From Paenibacillus sp. FJAT-29882 (GTDB lineage Bacteria; Bacillota; Bacilli; Bacillales; DSM-1321): a stretch of DNA of 64,000 nucleotides. The notes under the pieces are model-generated. The model did not search any database, was not told the origin of the DNA, and worked only from the letters and a program-made list of their open reading frames with translations. A program made the translations under genes and the position numbers. This document shows, piece after piece, positions 28,575 to 37,483 of the stretch; position 1 is the first letter of the stretch, and each line of letters opens with the position of its first letter. Location of the stretch: the NCBI RefSeq assembly GCF_001510645.1, contig NZ_LMVB01000005.1, positions 1 through 64,000 on the forward strand. Direction: 5' to 3'.

Positions 28575-29303
28575 CTATAAAACTTTACTTAAAAATGATT
28601 GCGTCCGTATATGCTGTGGATGACTAAATAATTCTTCAGGAACGTTTTCTTCCACCACATAGCCACCATCCATGAACATGACTCTATCGCCTACTTCGCG
28701 GGCAAATCCCATCTCATGCGTGACGACAACCATTGTCATTCCCTCTTTGGCAAGTTGTTTCATGACATCAAGTACATCGCCAACCATCTCTGGATCCAAA
28801 GCTGATGTTGGTTCATCAAATAACATAATTTTGGGATCCATTGCAAGCGCCCTTGCAATTGCGACCCGCTGCTTTTGTCCACCAGAAAGCTGGGCTGGAT
28901 AGCTATCTGCCTTCTCCCTCAAGCCTACTTTATCCAACAACTCATACGCCCTTTGTTTCGCTACATCTTTGTTCATTAACCGAACCTTCATTGGCGCCAT
29001 TGTGATATTTTCAAGCACCGATTTATGTGGAAATAAGTTAAACTGTTGAAACACCATACCAACTTCCTCACGTACTTTATTGATATTCACAGTTTTACTT
29101 GAAATGATATGACCATTCACAATGACTTCACCGTCAGTAATCTCTTCAAGTCGATTCAAGCATCGTAAAAACGTACTTTTCCCAGAACCAGACGGGCCGA
29201 TCACACAGACCACTTCAGTTTCTTGAATAACTGTACTGATATCCTTCAAAACTTCAAGATCTCCAAATGATTTCTTTAAATTTTGCACTTGAATAATGCT
29301 CAT
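28575..29303 (-). CDS. Polar amino acid ABC transporter, ATP-binding protein (GlnQ-like)
   Basis: A 242-residue ABC ATPase. Walker A is [10 protein letters not shown]-loop FQQFNLFPH, signature [16 protein letters not shown], Walker [15 protein letters not shown], and switch His in [10 protein letters not shown]. The near-universal [12 protein letters not shown] stretch places it with polar amino acid importers (GlnQ, HisP, ArtM). It is the last gene of a binding protein-permease-ATPase operon and overlaps the permease stop by four bases. The partners suggest glutamine or a similar amino acid, which the sequence cannot prove. Confidence 0.92.
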   Translation of the reverse strand: MSIIQVQNLKKSFGDLEVLKDISTVIQETEVVCVIGPSGSGKSTFLRCLNRLEEITDGEVIVNGHIISSKTVNINKVREEVGMVFQQFNLFPHKSVLENITMAPMKVRLMNKDVAKQRAYELLDKVGLREKADSYPAQLSGGQKQRVAIARALAMDPKIMLFDEPTSALDPEMVGDVLDVMKQLAKEGMTMVVVTHEMGFAREVGDRVMFMDGGYVVEENVPEELFSHPQHIRTQSFLSKVL

Positions 29304-29944
29304 CGTATTTCAAATCTCCTTTCTAAGAAATTGGCTAGCAGGGTTAATGCGTAAATAATAATGAAATAGATCACCCCTACCATCAGCCAAATTTTGAAGG
29401 ATTCATAGGTAGCCGCTTGCTGGATTTGTCCACGCTGGGTTAAATCGGCTATGCCAATGATCGACAAAAGCGAAGTATCCTTTAAACTAATGATCGATTG
29501 GTTTGTAAATGTAGGTAACATCCGACGAAATGCTTGGGGAAGAACGATATATCTCATCGTTTGTGTACTTGTTAACCCAAGTGACCTAGCTGCTTCCGCT
29601 TGACCACTATCAACGGACTGAATGCCCGCCCTGATGATTTCAGCAAAATAAGCTCCGGCATTAATAGCGATGGTTACGATCCCCGCAGTTGTTTTGTCCA
29701 TCGAAATCCACGGGATTGTATTCAATCCAAAATAAATAAAGAATAATTGTACAATGACTGGCGTTCCACGAATGGCATTTATATAGGATTTTGCAATCCA
29801 GTTCAGCGGTTTTATCGGTGCCAAACGTAGCAATGCTACGATTAAGCCAATAATGAAACCTAAAATAAGAGCAATTACAAAAATATATAGCGTAACCTTC
29901 AGCCCGTCCATTAAATAGGGAAAAGCATTCCTAATTACATCCAT
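29300..29944 (-). CDS. Polar amino acid ABC transporter, permease
   Basis: A 214-residue membrane protein with about five transmembrane helices. The HisM/GlnP-type permease motifs are present: [20 protein letters not shown] near residue 60-80 and the coupling loop [35 protein letters not shown], which docks on the ATPase. The ATG at 29944 is six bases after AAAGGAGAG; an upstream in-frame start lies before that site. It lies between the binding protein and the ATPase. Confidence 0.92.
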   Translation of the reverse strand: MDVIRNAFPYLMDGLKVTLYIFVIALILGFIIGLIVALLRLAPIKPLNWIAKSYINAIRGTPVIVQLFFIYFGLNTIPWISMDKTTAGIVTIAINAGAYFAEIIRAGIQSVDSGQAEAARSLGLTSTQTMRYIVLPQAFRRMLPTFTNQSIISLKDTSLLSIIGIADLTQRGQIQQAATYESFKIWLMVGVIYFIIIYALTLLANFLERRFEIR

Positions 29945-30010
29945 AACAGACTCTCCTTTCAAAAAAAGGCACGAGCAGTTTCGCGCCCCGACTAACTATA
30001 TTCCCCTCCA

Positions 30011-30793
30011 TTATTCATTCAGATATTTATTAATAATCTCATCGTATTTGCCACTAGCTTTCAAATTAGCTAAGCCTTTATTCATTTTCTTTAATAATTC
30101 ATCATTTTTTCCTTTCAAAACAGCAATCCCGTACTCATCCCCGTTTAAACGATCTCCGACGATTTCTAGGTCAAGAGTACTTTGGGTAATTGCATAGGCG
30201 ATAACAGGGTAGTCCTCAATTAAAACATCTGAGTTTCCGTTCGCCACGTCTTGGAACATTGCTGGGCTGTCATTGAATTGAACCAATTCAAAGCCTATTT
30301 CTTCGGCTTTTTCTGTTGCGAATTTAGCTCCTGTCGTTCCCTTTTTCGCAGCTACCTTTTTACCTGCAAGATCCTCAATTGACTTAATACCCGTTTCCCC
30401 TTGCTTCACAACCAATGTCAAACCTGCTTTGAAATATGGATCTGTGAAATCAACGACTTTCTTCCGATCATCTGTAATACTCATTCCAGCAATCGCAACG
30501 TCAAGCTGACCTGCTTGCATCGCAGGAATAATCCCACCGAAATCCATCGGTTTGAAGTCAATTTTGAAGTTTTGATCTTCAGCAATAGCATTAATGAGAT
30601 CAATATCGATGCCTGTGTAGTCTCCATTTTCTTCATATTCAAACGGTGGATATGTAGTATCAATTCCTACTCTATATACCTTATCCTTATCTTGCGTATC
30701 TCCTTCTCCAGCATTACCAACATCTTTCGTGCCACATGCCGCCAATACTAGCACTATTACAAATAACAAACTAACTAACTTAAATTTTTTCAT
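30011..30793 (-). CDS. Polar amino acid ABC transporter, substrate-binding lipoprotein
   Basis: A 260-residue lipoprotein: a hydrophobic signal peptide followed by the lipobox LAAC at about residues 17-20, then YRVGIDTTYPPFEYEENGDYTGIDIDLINAIAE, the solute-binding family 3 signature. Further marks are MDFGGIIPAMQAGQLDVAIAGMSITDDRKKVVDFTDPYF. It resembles glutamine-binding GlnH more than arginine-binding ArtP by eye, but specificity is not certain. It is the first and probably most abundant product of the operon, with an AGGAGGAAGG start. Confidence 0.92.
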   Translation of the reverse strand: MKKFKLVSLLFVIVLVLAACGTKDVGNAGEGDTQDKDKVYRVGIDTTYPPFEYEENGDYTGIDIDLINAIAEDQNFKIDFKPMDFGGIIPAMQAGQLDVAIAGMSITDDRKKVVDFTDPYFKAGLTLVVKQGETGIKSIEDLAGKKVAAKKGTTGAKFATEKAEEIGFELVQFNDSPAMFQDVANGNSDVLIEDYPVIAYAITQSTLDLEIVGDRLNGDEYGIAVLKGKNDELLKKMNKGLANLKASGKYDEIINKYLNE

Positions 30794-30998
30794 CGGACCT
30801 TCCTCCTAATACATAATTTTTCCTAACAATTATGTAGCTCTTCGTACAGTACCCTATGTCCTAATACCCCTCCCCTAATCATATAAAACTATGATTATTT
30901 TTATTCATAATTATTAGAATAATCAAATAATTATCCACAATTATAATCCAAACTTTATATAAAGTACATGCTTATAAATATTTACAAGGAGAGAGTAT

Positions 30999-31196
30999 AT
31001 GAATCAAGCATAGGATTTACACGACAACAACGCACCTAAAGATGATAGGAGGAGTAAAGCTGGGGTAATATACAATGTTCCAAACCGAAAAGACGATTTG
31101 AAGCATTCGGATCTTAAAAATAATTTGACATTAGATAGTCGGGACTGTTCAATTAATCTTAAATTTTTCACCCGTCCATTCGCCAATTTCTCTTAG
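30999..31196 (+). pseudogene. 65-codon open frame broken by a TAG at codon 5
   Basis: A strong binding site (AAGGAG, seven-base spacing) precedes ATG AAT CAA GCA TAG; the same frame then stays open for 60 more codons and reads DLHDNNAPKDDRRSKAGV and so on, very polar, ending at 31196. It may be a gene inactivated by a point mutation, or the start of a longer lost gene. I do not recognise the protein. A four-residue leader peptide is another reading. Confidence 0.35.
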
Positions 31197-31207
31197 CAAA
31201 AAGACTA

Positions 31208-31285
31208 AGGTAGGGTCAGATACACTCTCCTATATATCGTTTATTGATAAACCTAAGAGAGATATCAGACCCTTTAGGGACCTAT
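31208..31285. repeat. Dispersed palindromic repeat, short variant
   Basis: Runs from GTAGGGTCAGATACACTC, through CTATATATCGTTTATTGATAAAC, to GATATCAGACCCTTTAGGG. The interior matches the left arm of B2. It lies at the 3' end of ykoP. Confidence 0.65.
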
Positions 31286-31836
31286 TGTACTTTATACCTA
31301 CTAATTAAACATACTTTAGACATAAATAAATAACTTGGCCCTGATTGTTTTTTTATAGATACATCGGTTCCTGATAAGATACAAATTGGTAAAAAACTGG
31401 CCCATTTAAACCATTTATAAAGTGGGTTAGCAATAGGTACCACTTCAAAGCCAAGACGATTCACACCTTTGTCCAACGAAGTAATACCGATGATGCCTTT
31501 GATTTGATCCACTTGATGATGCTTTTGAATATAAGACACCAAGTCGGGTAAAGATTTTCTGACAGTCTGAAAAATGAACCGGCCTCTGTAAAGATTACTT
31601 TTCGTTTGTCCTAATTCTTTTAAGAGAACGGCATTATGCAGATGAATTTTGACTAATGTATCGTTTTTGTTGATCTGTGTCCCGTCAGAAAGTACAACCA
31701 TTCTACCTTTGTAACGAGTGAGCTTGACACGTAAAAAATTTTTCTCTGCTTTTCCGTTATGAATGCAAGTCAAATTTGATAGATGATAATATAATGGGTC
31801 GATCATATTCCATGCAATGATTAAATAACTTTTCAT
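31282..31836 (-). CDS. ykoP: YkoP-family protein
   Basis: A 184-residue protein like B. subtilis YkoP: LRVKLTRYKGRMVVLSDGTQINKNDTLVKIHLHNAVLLKEL, then KSLPDLVSYI, IKGIIGITSLDKGVNRLGFEVVPIANPLYKWFKWASFLPI, and the end YLFMSK. In B. subtilis, ykoP lies next to ykoN/ykoQ-type envelope genes, and the domain also occurs fused to polysaccharide deacetylases; no biochemical role is known to me. It is a single gene here. Confidence 0.75.
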   Translation of the reverse strand: MKSYLIIAWNMIDPLYYHLSNLTCIHNGKAEKNFLRVKLTRYKGRMVVLSDGTQINKNDTLVKIHLHNAVLLKELGQTKSNLYRGRFIFQTVRKSLPDLVSYIQKHHQVDQIKGIIGITSLDKGVNRLGFEVVPIANPLYKWFKWASFLPICILSGTDVSIKKQSGPSYLFMSKVCLISRYKVQ

Positions 31837-31991
31837 TCCCTTTCATAAACCTCTCTTCCCTAACGAATGACTACTATTTCTCCAAGTTAGCCTTCCAAAG
31901 AAAAAGGGATCTCATTCACATTTATATAAAGTCAAATTTACACCATCAAATTAGTAGTACTGCCTGCAAATCTAGGGTAAAGTAAACCTCA

Positions 31992-32027
31992 ATCAGTGGG
32001 GGTTTTCTTCTTCCCCACTGATTGTTA
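31992..32027. repeat. Perfect 12-bp hairpin beside structured repeat E1
   Basis: CAATCAGTGGGG pairs with CCCCACTGATTG around an 11-base loop. There is no T run, so it is not an ordinary terminator. It is 37 bp from element E1; the E2 copy also has hairpins on the same side. Confidence 0.7.
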
Positions 32028-32063
32028 GTCCCGTTCTAGTGTCGCTAATATCTCCGCGTAGCA

Positions 32064-32183
32064 AAGATAAGCTTCACTGTATCTCACCAATCGGCCATTT
32101 ACAGGCAGTTATCTCCCAACTACGCTTCTTCGATTCCTCTTAGCCTTGAGGTGGGGGTCTTACTGCCTGTTATGTGGGATAAA
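32064..32183. repeat. Structured dispersed repeat E1
   Basis: About 120 bp, similar over its length to 37553-37670. Shared blocks are TTCACTGTATCTCACCAATCGG, CTACGCTTCTTCGATTCCTC and AGCCTTGAGGTGGGG. The stem ACAGGCAG/CTGCCTGT here is ACGGGCAG/CTGCCCGT in the other copy, so both sides changed together. It follows the 3' end of the ECF operon. It may encode a structured RNA or be the end of a mobile element. Confidence 0.7.
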
Positions 32184-32219
32184 AAAAGAAGAGGTGCCTC
32201 ACCCCTTCACAGTTATCCT

Positions 32220-33218
32220 TCAGTTTTTCGTGACAATGATATTCCCGCTCTCTGTTTCTAGCATGATCGAATGGATGCCATTGCCAAGCTTCGCGGTTCC
32301 TTGTCTTTTTTCTTCCGATTCGTTTGCTTGAGTGGAAACTTTCCAGTCAATATTCCCTTTGATTTCCCCATAATTTGTGGAGGCATCCAGTGTAATTGGC
32401 TGCTCCTGTGAAAGATTCCAAACAATATCCCCACCAGCTGATTCAATGATCGAACTTCCTGTAAGAACACTATCTGTCAGCACCACATCTCCCCCATGAG
32501 TCTGTGCAAACAACGCACCGGTATAGGCATTCGCAGTGATATCTCCATTAGACGTTTGCAGTTTTGCTGGTGCCTGGATATTATCGATCCCGATAGAGCC
32601 CTTGCCTACATCTACTTTCACCACCGCCTGCTTTGGTACGGATATATACAGACGTCCTGTTATTCTGGTCAGATCATTTAGTTCAAATTCAGAATCTAAC
32701 ACATCCACATACACTTTATTGCCAATTTGTTTCAGTGAAAACTGCTCGCCAACTTTATTCTTTAGCTGTTTATCACTTTTTACATTTGCATTCAATTTTC
32801 CTTCTATCGTCACTTTCTGTTCATCTGTTCCTGTTATAAATACATCTTCGTTCGATAACGAAATGATCACTTCCTGAATCGTCGATGATGGCGCAAGCTC
32901 TTCTTGCATGTTGTAGGAAGAAGCTTGGAAGCTGAACCCTAGTTCATCCATGGCTGCTTTTCCAAAATTGAAGACTAAGGATGCCCCGCCAATTACCATT
33001 AATAAAATAATACTAAGCCAATGGATACCTAGTTTTTGATCTTTTCTAAAAAAGTGAAGAACAAGAATTTCCACACCAAGAAAAATACAAATGACCGGCC
33101 ATGAGTAAACTAGTATTTTTGCAAATGGAATGGATAAGAAGGATTGCAGGAGCCATAAAAACCCAATGACGATTAAAAGAGTGCCTGCTGTAATCGAACC
33201 AATCTTCCAATTCCTCAT
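32220..33218 (-). CDS. Membrane-anchored DUF4097 (LiaG-like) protein of the ECF operon
   Basis: A 332-residue protein with four hydrophobic segments in its first 95 residues, arranged like the LiaF-type membrane domain (LLIVIGFLWLL..., ILVYSWPVICIFLGVEILVL, LSIILLMVIGG). The remainder is a repetitive beta structure: KVDVGKGSIGIDNI, LQTSNGDITANAYTG, AQTHGGDVVLTDS, IESAGGDIVWNL, as in DUF4097/LiaG proteins. The C-terminal domain is probably outside the cell. It overlaps the previous gene by four bases. LiaG is missing from the lia operon in this window, so a link between this operon and envelope stress is plausible but unproven. Confidence 0.8.
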   Translation of the reverse strand: MRNWKIGSITAGTLLIVIGFLWLLQSFLSIPFAKILVYSWPVICIFLGVEILVLHFFRKDQKLGIHWLSIILLMVIGGASLVFNFGKAAMDELGFSFQASSYNMQEELAPSSTIQEVIISLSNEDVFITGTDEQKVTIEGKLNANVKSDKQLKNKVGEQFSLKQIGNKVYVDVLDSEFELNDLTRITGRLYISVPKQAVVKVDVGKGSIGIDNIQAPAKLQTSNGDITANAYTGALFAQTHGGDVVLTDSVLTGSSIIESAGGDIVWNLSQEQPITLDASTNYGEIKGNIDWKVSTQANESEEKRQGTAKLGNGIHSIMLETESGNIIVTKN

Positions 33219-33676
33219 TGCGCTTCCTCTTTCCTACCCCGAAGAAGTTTAACCCCGAATCCAACTAAAATAGATGCTAAGATGACTTGTTGCAGGAAAT
33301 TATAAGGAATATATTGACTGATTTCACTCGGTAGCCAGTTCATGAACATTTGCATGAAACTAATCAGACCGACTACTATTAGAATCCACCCAACCATATT
33401 CTTCTTGCCTTGGAGAACATCCCATTTCAGTAGCATTTCATCTTTTCTTTCTCCAGTTTCAATAATCATCCGATAATGATTTAAGGCATCATAATATGCA
33501 TAAAAAACAAGCACTGGCAGGAATATGGCAAGACTCCCGAATGATTGGGCGGTAATGAACACTCCCCCGAAAAATAACAACATTAATTGTAGGCCTCTAT
33601 TCATCAATCCTAGATAAAATTGCCCAAGTCCCGGCAAGAATGATAGGATATATATCCATTTCTTTGGCTGTTTCAT
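33215..33676 (-). CDS. Small multi-span membrane protein of the ECF operon
   Basis: A 153-residue protein with about four transmembrane helices. Its start KKWIYILSFLPGLGQFYLGLMNRGLQLMLLFF resembles the TM2-type domain, whose signature is a PGLGQFY turn between two helices. The end is basic (LRGRKEEAQ). Overlaps of four bases with the genes on either side show tight coupling. Its task is unknown; with the zinc-finger anti-sigma factor it could form the membrane sensor part. Confidence 0.7.
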   Translation of the reverse strand: MKQPKKWIYILSFLPGLGQFYLGLMNRGLQLMLLFFGGVFITAQSFGSLAIFLPVLVFYAYYDALNHYRMIIETGERKDEMLLKWDVLQGKKNMVGWILIVVGLISFMQMFMNWLPSEISQYIPYNFLQQVILASILVGFGVKLLRGRKEEAQ

Positions 33677-34131
33677 TTGTTTTCCCCTCCAGTTTTTGAC
33701 TGTATTTTCAAGTTAATTTTATTCAGAGAACTCATGCCTTTTTCTAAAGAATGATTAGCCTGTTCTACTGTTACGGACGAAATCCCTACTACATGATTAG
33801 AAGTATCAATGATATAATCGACAATCTTCAGTTGAGAAAATAGGATGGTCGCCGCTGCTGCAAGGATAAAATGTAGATAGGTATTGCGTTTGTTTTTCCG
33901 TGCAGATTTTTGCTTTTCCGTTTTCTCAATCACACCCATAACATCGAGCGTTACATCAACGGATAGCTGAAGAGATGACTCATTCCATTCATTAGTTAAT
34001 TCTTCAAGTACGACAAACTCTCCCTGACACTGACTACAACCTGTTAAATGGTTCTCTAGATTTTCTATTTCTTTGCCGGAGAGTTCGTTTTGTATATATG
34101 CGATAAGTTGTTCATCTGTGATGTGCTTCAT
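33673..34131 (-). CDS. Anti-sigma factor with zf-HC2-type zinc finger
   Basis: A 152-residue membrane protein. The N-terminal anti-sigma domain shows the HxxxCxxC pattern in LENHLTGCSQCQGEF. A single hydrophobic segment (YLHFILAAAATILFSQL, about 87-105) leads to an outside domain of about 50 residues. This is the standard architecture of anti-sigma factors that hold an ECF sigma at the membrane. The ATG at 34131 overlaps the sigma stop codon. Confidence 0.85.
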   Translation of the reverse strand: MKHITDEQLIAYIQNELSGKEIENLENHLTGCSQCQGEFVVLEELTNEWNESSLQLSVDVTLDVMGVIEKTEKQKSARKNKRNTYLHFILAAAATILFSQLKIVDYIIDTSNHVVGISSVTVEQANHSLEKGMSSLNKINLKIQSKTGGENK

Positions 34132-34679
34132 CAAAGTTCCTCTCCCTTCCCCTGTTTCTTCATAATAAGCTTGGCTCGATATAGTCTAGATTCTACGGTT
34201 TTGACCGCAACATTTAATGTAGAGGCTATTTCACGATAAGACTGCTGCTGAAAATAATACAGATGGACAACTTCCTTATATGTATCTGGGAGTTTTTCCA
34301 TATAAGCACGTGCAAGTTCTTTGTCTTCTTTATCAAGAAGGAGATCTTCCGGTGTAGACTCAAAAGGAATATCATAAAGATTTCCCTCCCCTTCATAGAC
34401 TACTTGTCTGATCTGCTTGCGCCGATAATCAAGAGCCTTACTCATCGCAATCTTGTAGATCCATGTAGAAAGACTAGAATCACCTTTGAACTGAGAAAGA
34501 GAGCGATACAGCTGAAGAAATACTTCCTGGGTGATATCCTCGGCATCTTTTGTATTCTTACTTACTTTATATGCAACCGCAAATACCCTAGTTTGAAAAC
34601 GTGTTATCAGCTCACGAAATTGATCCTTTTCTCCAGCTATGATTCGCTTCACAAGCTGTTCATCCTTCTCCACCTGCAT
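34131..34679 (-). CDS. ECF-subfamily RNA polymerase sigma factor
   Basis: A 182-residue sigma factor with only regions 2 and 4. Region 2 is FRELITRFQTRVFAVAYKVSKNTKDAEDITQEVFLQLYRSL, with STWIYKIAMSKALDYRRK. Region 4 is LARAYMEKLPDTYKEVVHLYYFQQQSYREIASTLNVAVKTVESRLYRAK. The nearest paralogue in B. subtilis is not obvious to me. First gene of an operon with its anti-sigma factor; an ECF-like promoter lies upstream, so it may activate itself. A GTG two codons into the protein (34673) is eight bases from AGAGG and may be the true start. Confidence 0.9.
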   Translation of the reverse strand: MQVEKDEQLVKRIIAGEKDQFRELITRFQTRVFAVAYKVSKNTKDAEDITQEVFLQLYRSLSQFKGDSSLSTWIYKIAMSKALDYRRKQIRQVVYEGEGNLYDIPFESTPEDLLLDKEDKELARAYMEKLPDTYKEVVHLYYFQQQSYREIASTLNVAVKTVESRLYRAKLIMKKQGKGEEL

Positions 34680-34702
34680 CACCTCTTTTCTCTCTATCTA
34701 TT

Positions 34703-34732
34703 TAGACGCACAATTATGTACATACCCTGCAA
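34703..34732 (-). promoter_or_regulatory. Possible ECF-type autoregulated promoter
   Basis: On the minus strand TGCAGG (34726-34731) is followed 17 bp later by CGTCT (34704-34708), upstream of the sigma gene. CGTC-type -10 boxes are typical for ECF sigmas, but the -35 box is unlike the usual AAC motif, so this is tentative. Confidence 0.35.
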
Positions 34733-34757
34733 GATTTTAAAAAAATTGTTGTAGAAC

Positions 34758-34788
34758 AAAAAAAGACCGAAACAAATTCAGTCGTTTT
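34758..34788 (-). terminator. Terminator of the ThrE-like exporter operon
   Basis: On the minus strand GACTGA pairs with TCGGTC around ATTTGT (one G-U pair), followed by seven T residues. It separates the exporter genes from the ECF operon. Confidence 0.7.
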
Positions 34789-34823
34789 CCATACAAAAGG
34801 GATTTATTTGCACACCGGGAATT

Positions 34824-35282
34824 TTAATCCTTCTCCAACGTGCCTGTTACTTTCCTTCGCTTTATAACCTTTTGGTATAACTGATTGATCGCTTCTGAGA
34901 ACAGCAATCCCATCGCAATGGCTCCTGAAAGCATGATCACCTTGGCCGCCAGTTGAATGGCCATATTATAATCATTTTCAACAAAATGGCGCATGGCGTC
35001 ATACGATAGTCCCCCTGGCACAAGCGGAATAATCCCTGCCACACTAAATATAATAACCGGCATTTTGTACGTCTTTGCAAAGAACTGACTAATAATAGCC
35101 ACAATTAATGATGCCACGAGTGTAGCCACAATACTACTAACATCCCGGGAATAAAGAACATAATAGACAGACCATCCTGCCATTCCGATAAAGCCGCATT
35201 TCACTAAAGATTCCTTTGGGGCGTTAAAAATAACCCCAAACGCTGCTGACGCAATAAAACTAGTAATAAACTGTGTAATCAT
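34824..35282 (-). CDS. Threonine/serine exporter, small subunit (ThrE_2/YjjB-like)
   Basis: A 152-residue membrane protein with four or five helices. FGVIFNAPKESLVKCGFIGMAGWSVYY and IPLVPGGLSYDAMRHFVENDYNMA match the ThrE_2 (DUF3815) half of split exporters. In Corynebacterium a single ThrE protein exports threonine and serine; here the two halves are separate genes. The partner is immediately upstream (19 bases). Confidence 0.85.
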   Translation of the reverse strand: MITQFITSFIASAAFGVIFNAPKESLVKCGFIGMAGWSVYYVLYSRDVSSIVATLVASLIVAIISQFFAKTYKMPVIIFSVAGIIPLVPGGLSYDAMRHFVENDYNMAIQLAAKVIMLSGAIAMGLLFSEAINQLYQKVIKRRKVTGTLEKD

Positions 35283-35301
35283 TTACGTCTCCCTCGCACT
35301 A

Positions 35302-36057
35302 TTACAAAAATATTAAGGCAACCGCAATCCCTGACCCTATGGCTGATGCGGTCAAAAATGCTTCGGCTCCTTTAGCAATTCCTGATACTAGATGACCAGT
35401 AATTAAATCCCTCACTGCATTTGTAATGAGGAGACCAGGTACAAGTGGCATAACTGCTCCAATAATGATTTTATCTACATATGTACCCCAGTTATACGAA
35501 ACGGCGATAAACGCAAAGGTACCAATGATTAAGGAAGCAATAAACTCAGCAAAAAACTTAATCTCCAACAGTTTGTGTAGATAAACAAGAGCTGAAAAGC
35601 CCAGTCCTCCAGCCAAACAGGCTACCAAGAAGTCCGTCCATAGCCCCTGATACATGATCATAAAGCAGCCGCTCGCAATAAACGCAGCAAAAATCTGAAG
35701 CCATATCGGAAAAGCATAATTTGAACTCTCAATCTCCTTTAACTTTACCAATGCTTCTTTCGCTGTTAATTCACCATTACTTATTTGCCGGGAAACACTA
35801 TTCACAATCGTTACCTTATGAAGGTCCGTGGAGCGATCTGAAATTCGGATCAACTTCGTCGGATCATTTCCATCCATTGAAAATATAATGCCTGTAGGTG
35901 TCACAAACGAATGACTAGAGCTAATTCCATAAGAAGCAGCAATCCGAGTCATCGTATCCTCAACCCGATACGTTTCGGCACCACTGCGAAGCATAATTTT
36001 CCCTGCCAATAAACAGACCTCAATAATCTCATACGTGGTCGTTGTGCGTATTTCCAT
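35302..36057 (-). CDS. Threonine/serine exporter, large subunit (ThrE/YjjP-like)
   Basis: A 251-residue protein with a soluble N-terminal part (EVCLLAGKIMLRSGAETYRVEDTMTRIAASYG, SHSFVTPTGIIFSMDG) and about five C-terminal membrane helices ending in VMPLVPGLLITNAVRDLITGHLVSGIAKGAEAFLTA. This is DUF1212, the N-terminal half of ThrE. The start at 36057 is preferred over in-frame starts further upstream because it lies six bases after GGAGAG. Confidence 0.87.
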   Translation of the reverse strand: MEIRTTTTYEIIEVCLLAGKIMLRSGAETYRVEDTMTRIAASYGISSSHSFVTPTGIIFSMDGNDPTKLIRISDRSTDLHKVTIVNSVSRQISNGELTAKEALVKLKEIESSNYAFPIWLQIFAAFIASGCFMIMYQGLWTDFLVACLAGGLGFSALVYLHKLLEIKFFAEFIASLIIGTFAFIAVSYNWGTYVDKIIIGAVMPLVPGLLITNAVRDLITGHLVSGIAKGAEAFLTASAIGSGIAVALIFL

Positions 36058-36220
36058 TGACATCTCTCCAAAACCTAGTTTCCTTAATAGTATCGCTATT
36101 TTCATGAAAATCAAATGGCTAGTTAATTAATAACAAAAGAAATAAACTAGAACCTGTACATTTTGGATTTGTATTTTTCATCTAGTGCTAATATTTCAAC
36201 AAATTATCATGATCATGACA

Positions 36221-36385
36221 CTACTTCTCCATACATTTTTCACAAATAAACTGACCCTCGTTTTGTAAATAGGCTTTGATTTCAGTAAACCCTTTCCTTG
36301 CAGGGTATTTCATCTGAATATAGACTTCTTCATTACCTTTAATCCCTTTTCCACATTTCGAACATTTTGGTTCAATCTTAAACAT
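36221..36385 (-). CDS. Small zinc-ribbon protein
   Basis: A 54-residue protein starting MFKIEPKCSKCGKGIKG and ending GQFICEKCMEK. Two CxxC pairs would bind one zinc. The ATG follows AGGAGGG by six bases, so it is well supported as a gene despite its size. Function unknown. Confidence 0.75.
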   Translation of the reverse strand: MFKIEPKCSKCGKGIKGNEEVYIQMKYPARKGFTEIKAYLQNEGQFICEKCMEK

Positions 36386-36452
36386 GTCTATCCCTCCTAT
36401 CCTCATTACGGAAATTCTGGTAAAATAATTCACTAATAAATGGATTCGACAT

Positions 36453-36484
36453 AAAAAAGCATGGCAAGATGACCATGCTTTTTA
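36453..36484 (-). terminator. Terminator after the hydrolase gene
   Basis: AAAAGCATGG pairs with CCATGCTTTT around an eight-base loop, with T residues on the minus-strand side. It starts just beyond the hydrolase stop codon. Confidence 0.8.
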
Positions 36485-36488
36485 CCAG

Positions 36489-37292
36489 CTATACAGTTTG
36501 TATAAACTGATCAACTACCTCGTTAAACCTGTCTGTTTCTTCAAGAAATGGACAATGGCAGCTATTTTCAAAGATTTCGAGTTGTGAACCTGATATATTG
36601 TCCTTCAGATGTTCGCCAGCTGCAACAGGAATAACTTTTTCTTCTCGGCCGAAGCAAAGCAGAGTAGGTACCGTGATACTTGGTAGAAACTCACGATAAT
36701 CCACAATCGACTGATCAAATAAAATGGCACTCGCAATAGATTCAGGCATCTTTGTTACTTCTTCAAGCATCCAAGCTGCTTCATCCGGTTTCAATTCAGC
36801 TTTAAACATGGAAGTTAGAAATCCTGCCAAAAACTGAGAACGATTTGTCTGGATTTCCGTCATGAAGACACTTAATGTTGCAATATCGAAAGCTCCAATG
36901 TCAAAGTCGGGCCATTTAAAGTCCGAAGCCAGCTCATCGACTATGATCGTTGAATGAATATTTTCTGACCCAAACTGCTTCATATAATCCCATACGACGA
37001 AAGCACCCATCGACCAACCAACGAGCACAACATCCTTTAGATCCTTTTTCCTAATAAATGTATACAAATCCTTGGCATAAGTTGCTACTGTATTTCCATG
37101 GTGAACATGTGAAGAACATCCATGACTTCGAAAATCTAGAAGGATCGAGCGGTAATTCTCTGCAAAAAACAACTGCTGCTTTTCAAAAAAACGACTGCTC
37201 ATCCATACGCCATGCAGGAAAATCACCGGTCTCCCTGTCCCTTTTTCTTCATAATAGATGTCAATTCCTTGCTCAATCGTTAAATAAGCCAT
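36489..37292 (-). CDS. Alpha/beta hydrolase
   Basis: A 267-residue alpha/beta-fold hydrolase. Oxyanion region VIFLHGVWMSS, nucleophile elbow GWSMG (Ser94), LLDFRSHGCSS, later LCFGREEKVIP, and the catalytic His in NSCHCPFLEETDRF. The substrate (ester, lactone or haloalkane type) cannot be told. The frame is open 105 bases further upstream, but only the ATG at 37292 follows GGGAGGG. A GC-rich hairpin with trailing T residues lies just upstream (about 37313-37345 on the minus strand). Confidence 0.85.
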   Translation of the reverse strand: MAYLTIEQGIDIYYEEKGTGRPVIFLHGVWMSSRFFEKQQLFFAENYRSILLDFRSHGCSSHVHHGNTVATYAKDLYTFIRKKDLKDVVLVGWSMGAFVVWDYMKQFGSENIHSTIIVDELASDFKWPDFDIGAFDIATLSVFMTEIQTNRSQFLAGFLTSMFKAELKPDEAAWMLEEVTKMPESIASAILFDQSIVDYREFLPSITVPTLLCFGREEKVIPVAAGEHLKDNISGSQLEIFENSCHCPFLEETDRFNEVVDQFIQTV

Positions 37293-37483
37293 CGAAACCC
37301 TCCCATTCTGATGAAAAGGGGCTGGGCTTCTAAAAAGCCAGCTCCGCGCCGCCACTTTCATTAGGTGATACAATTTGAGAATCTGAACCTTTTTCATCGC
37401 TAAGTTGGGAGCAAATGCTCATGGATGTTTTCTTAATAAAGTGAAACTACGAACCTGATTCAATGAACTCAGACTAAGTACGC

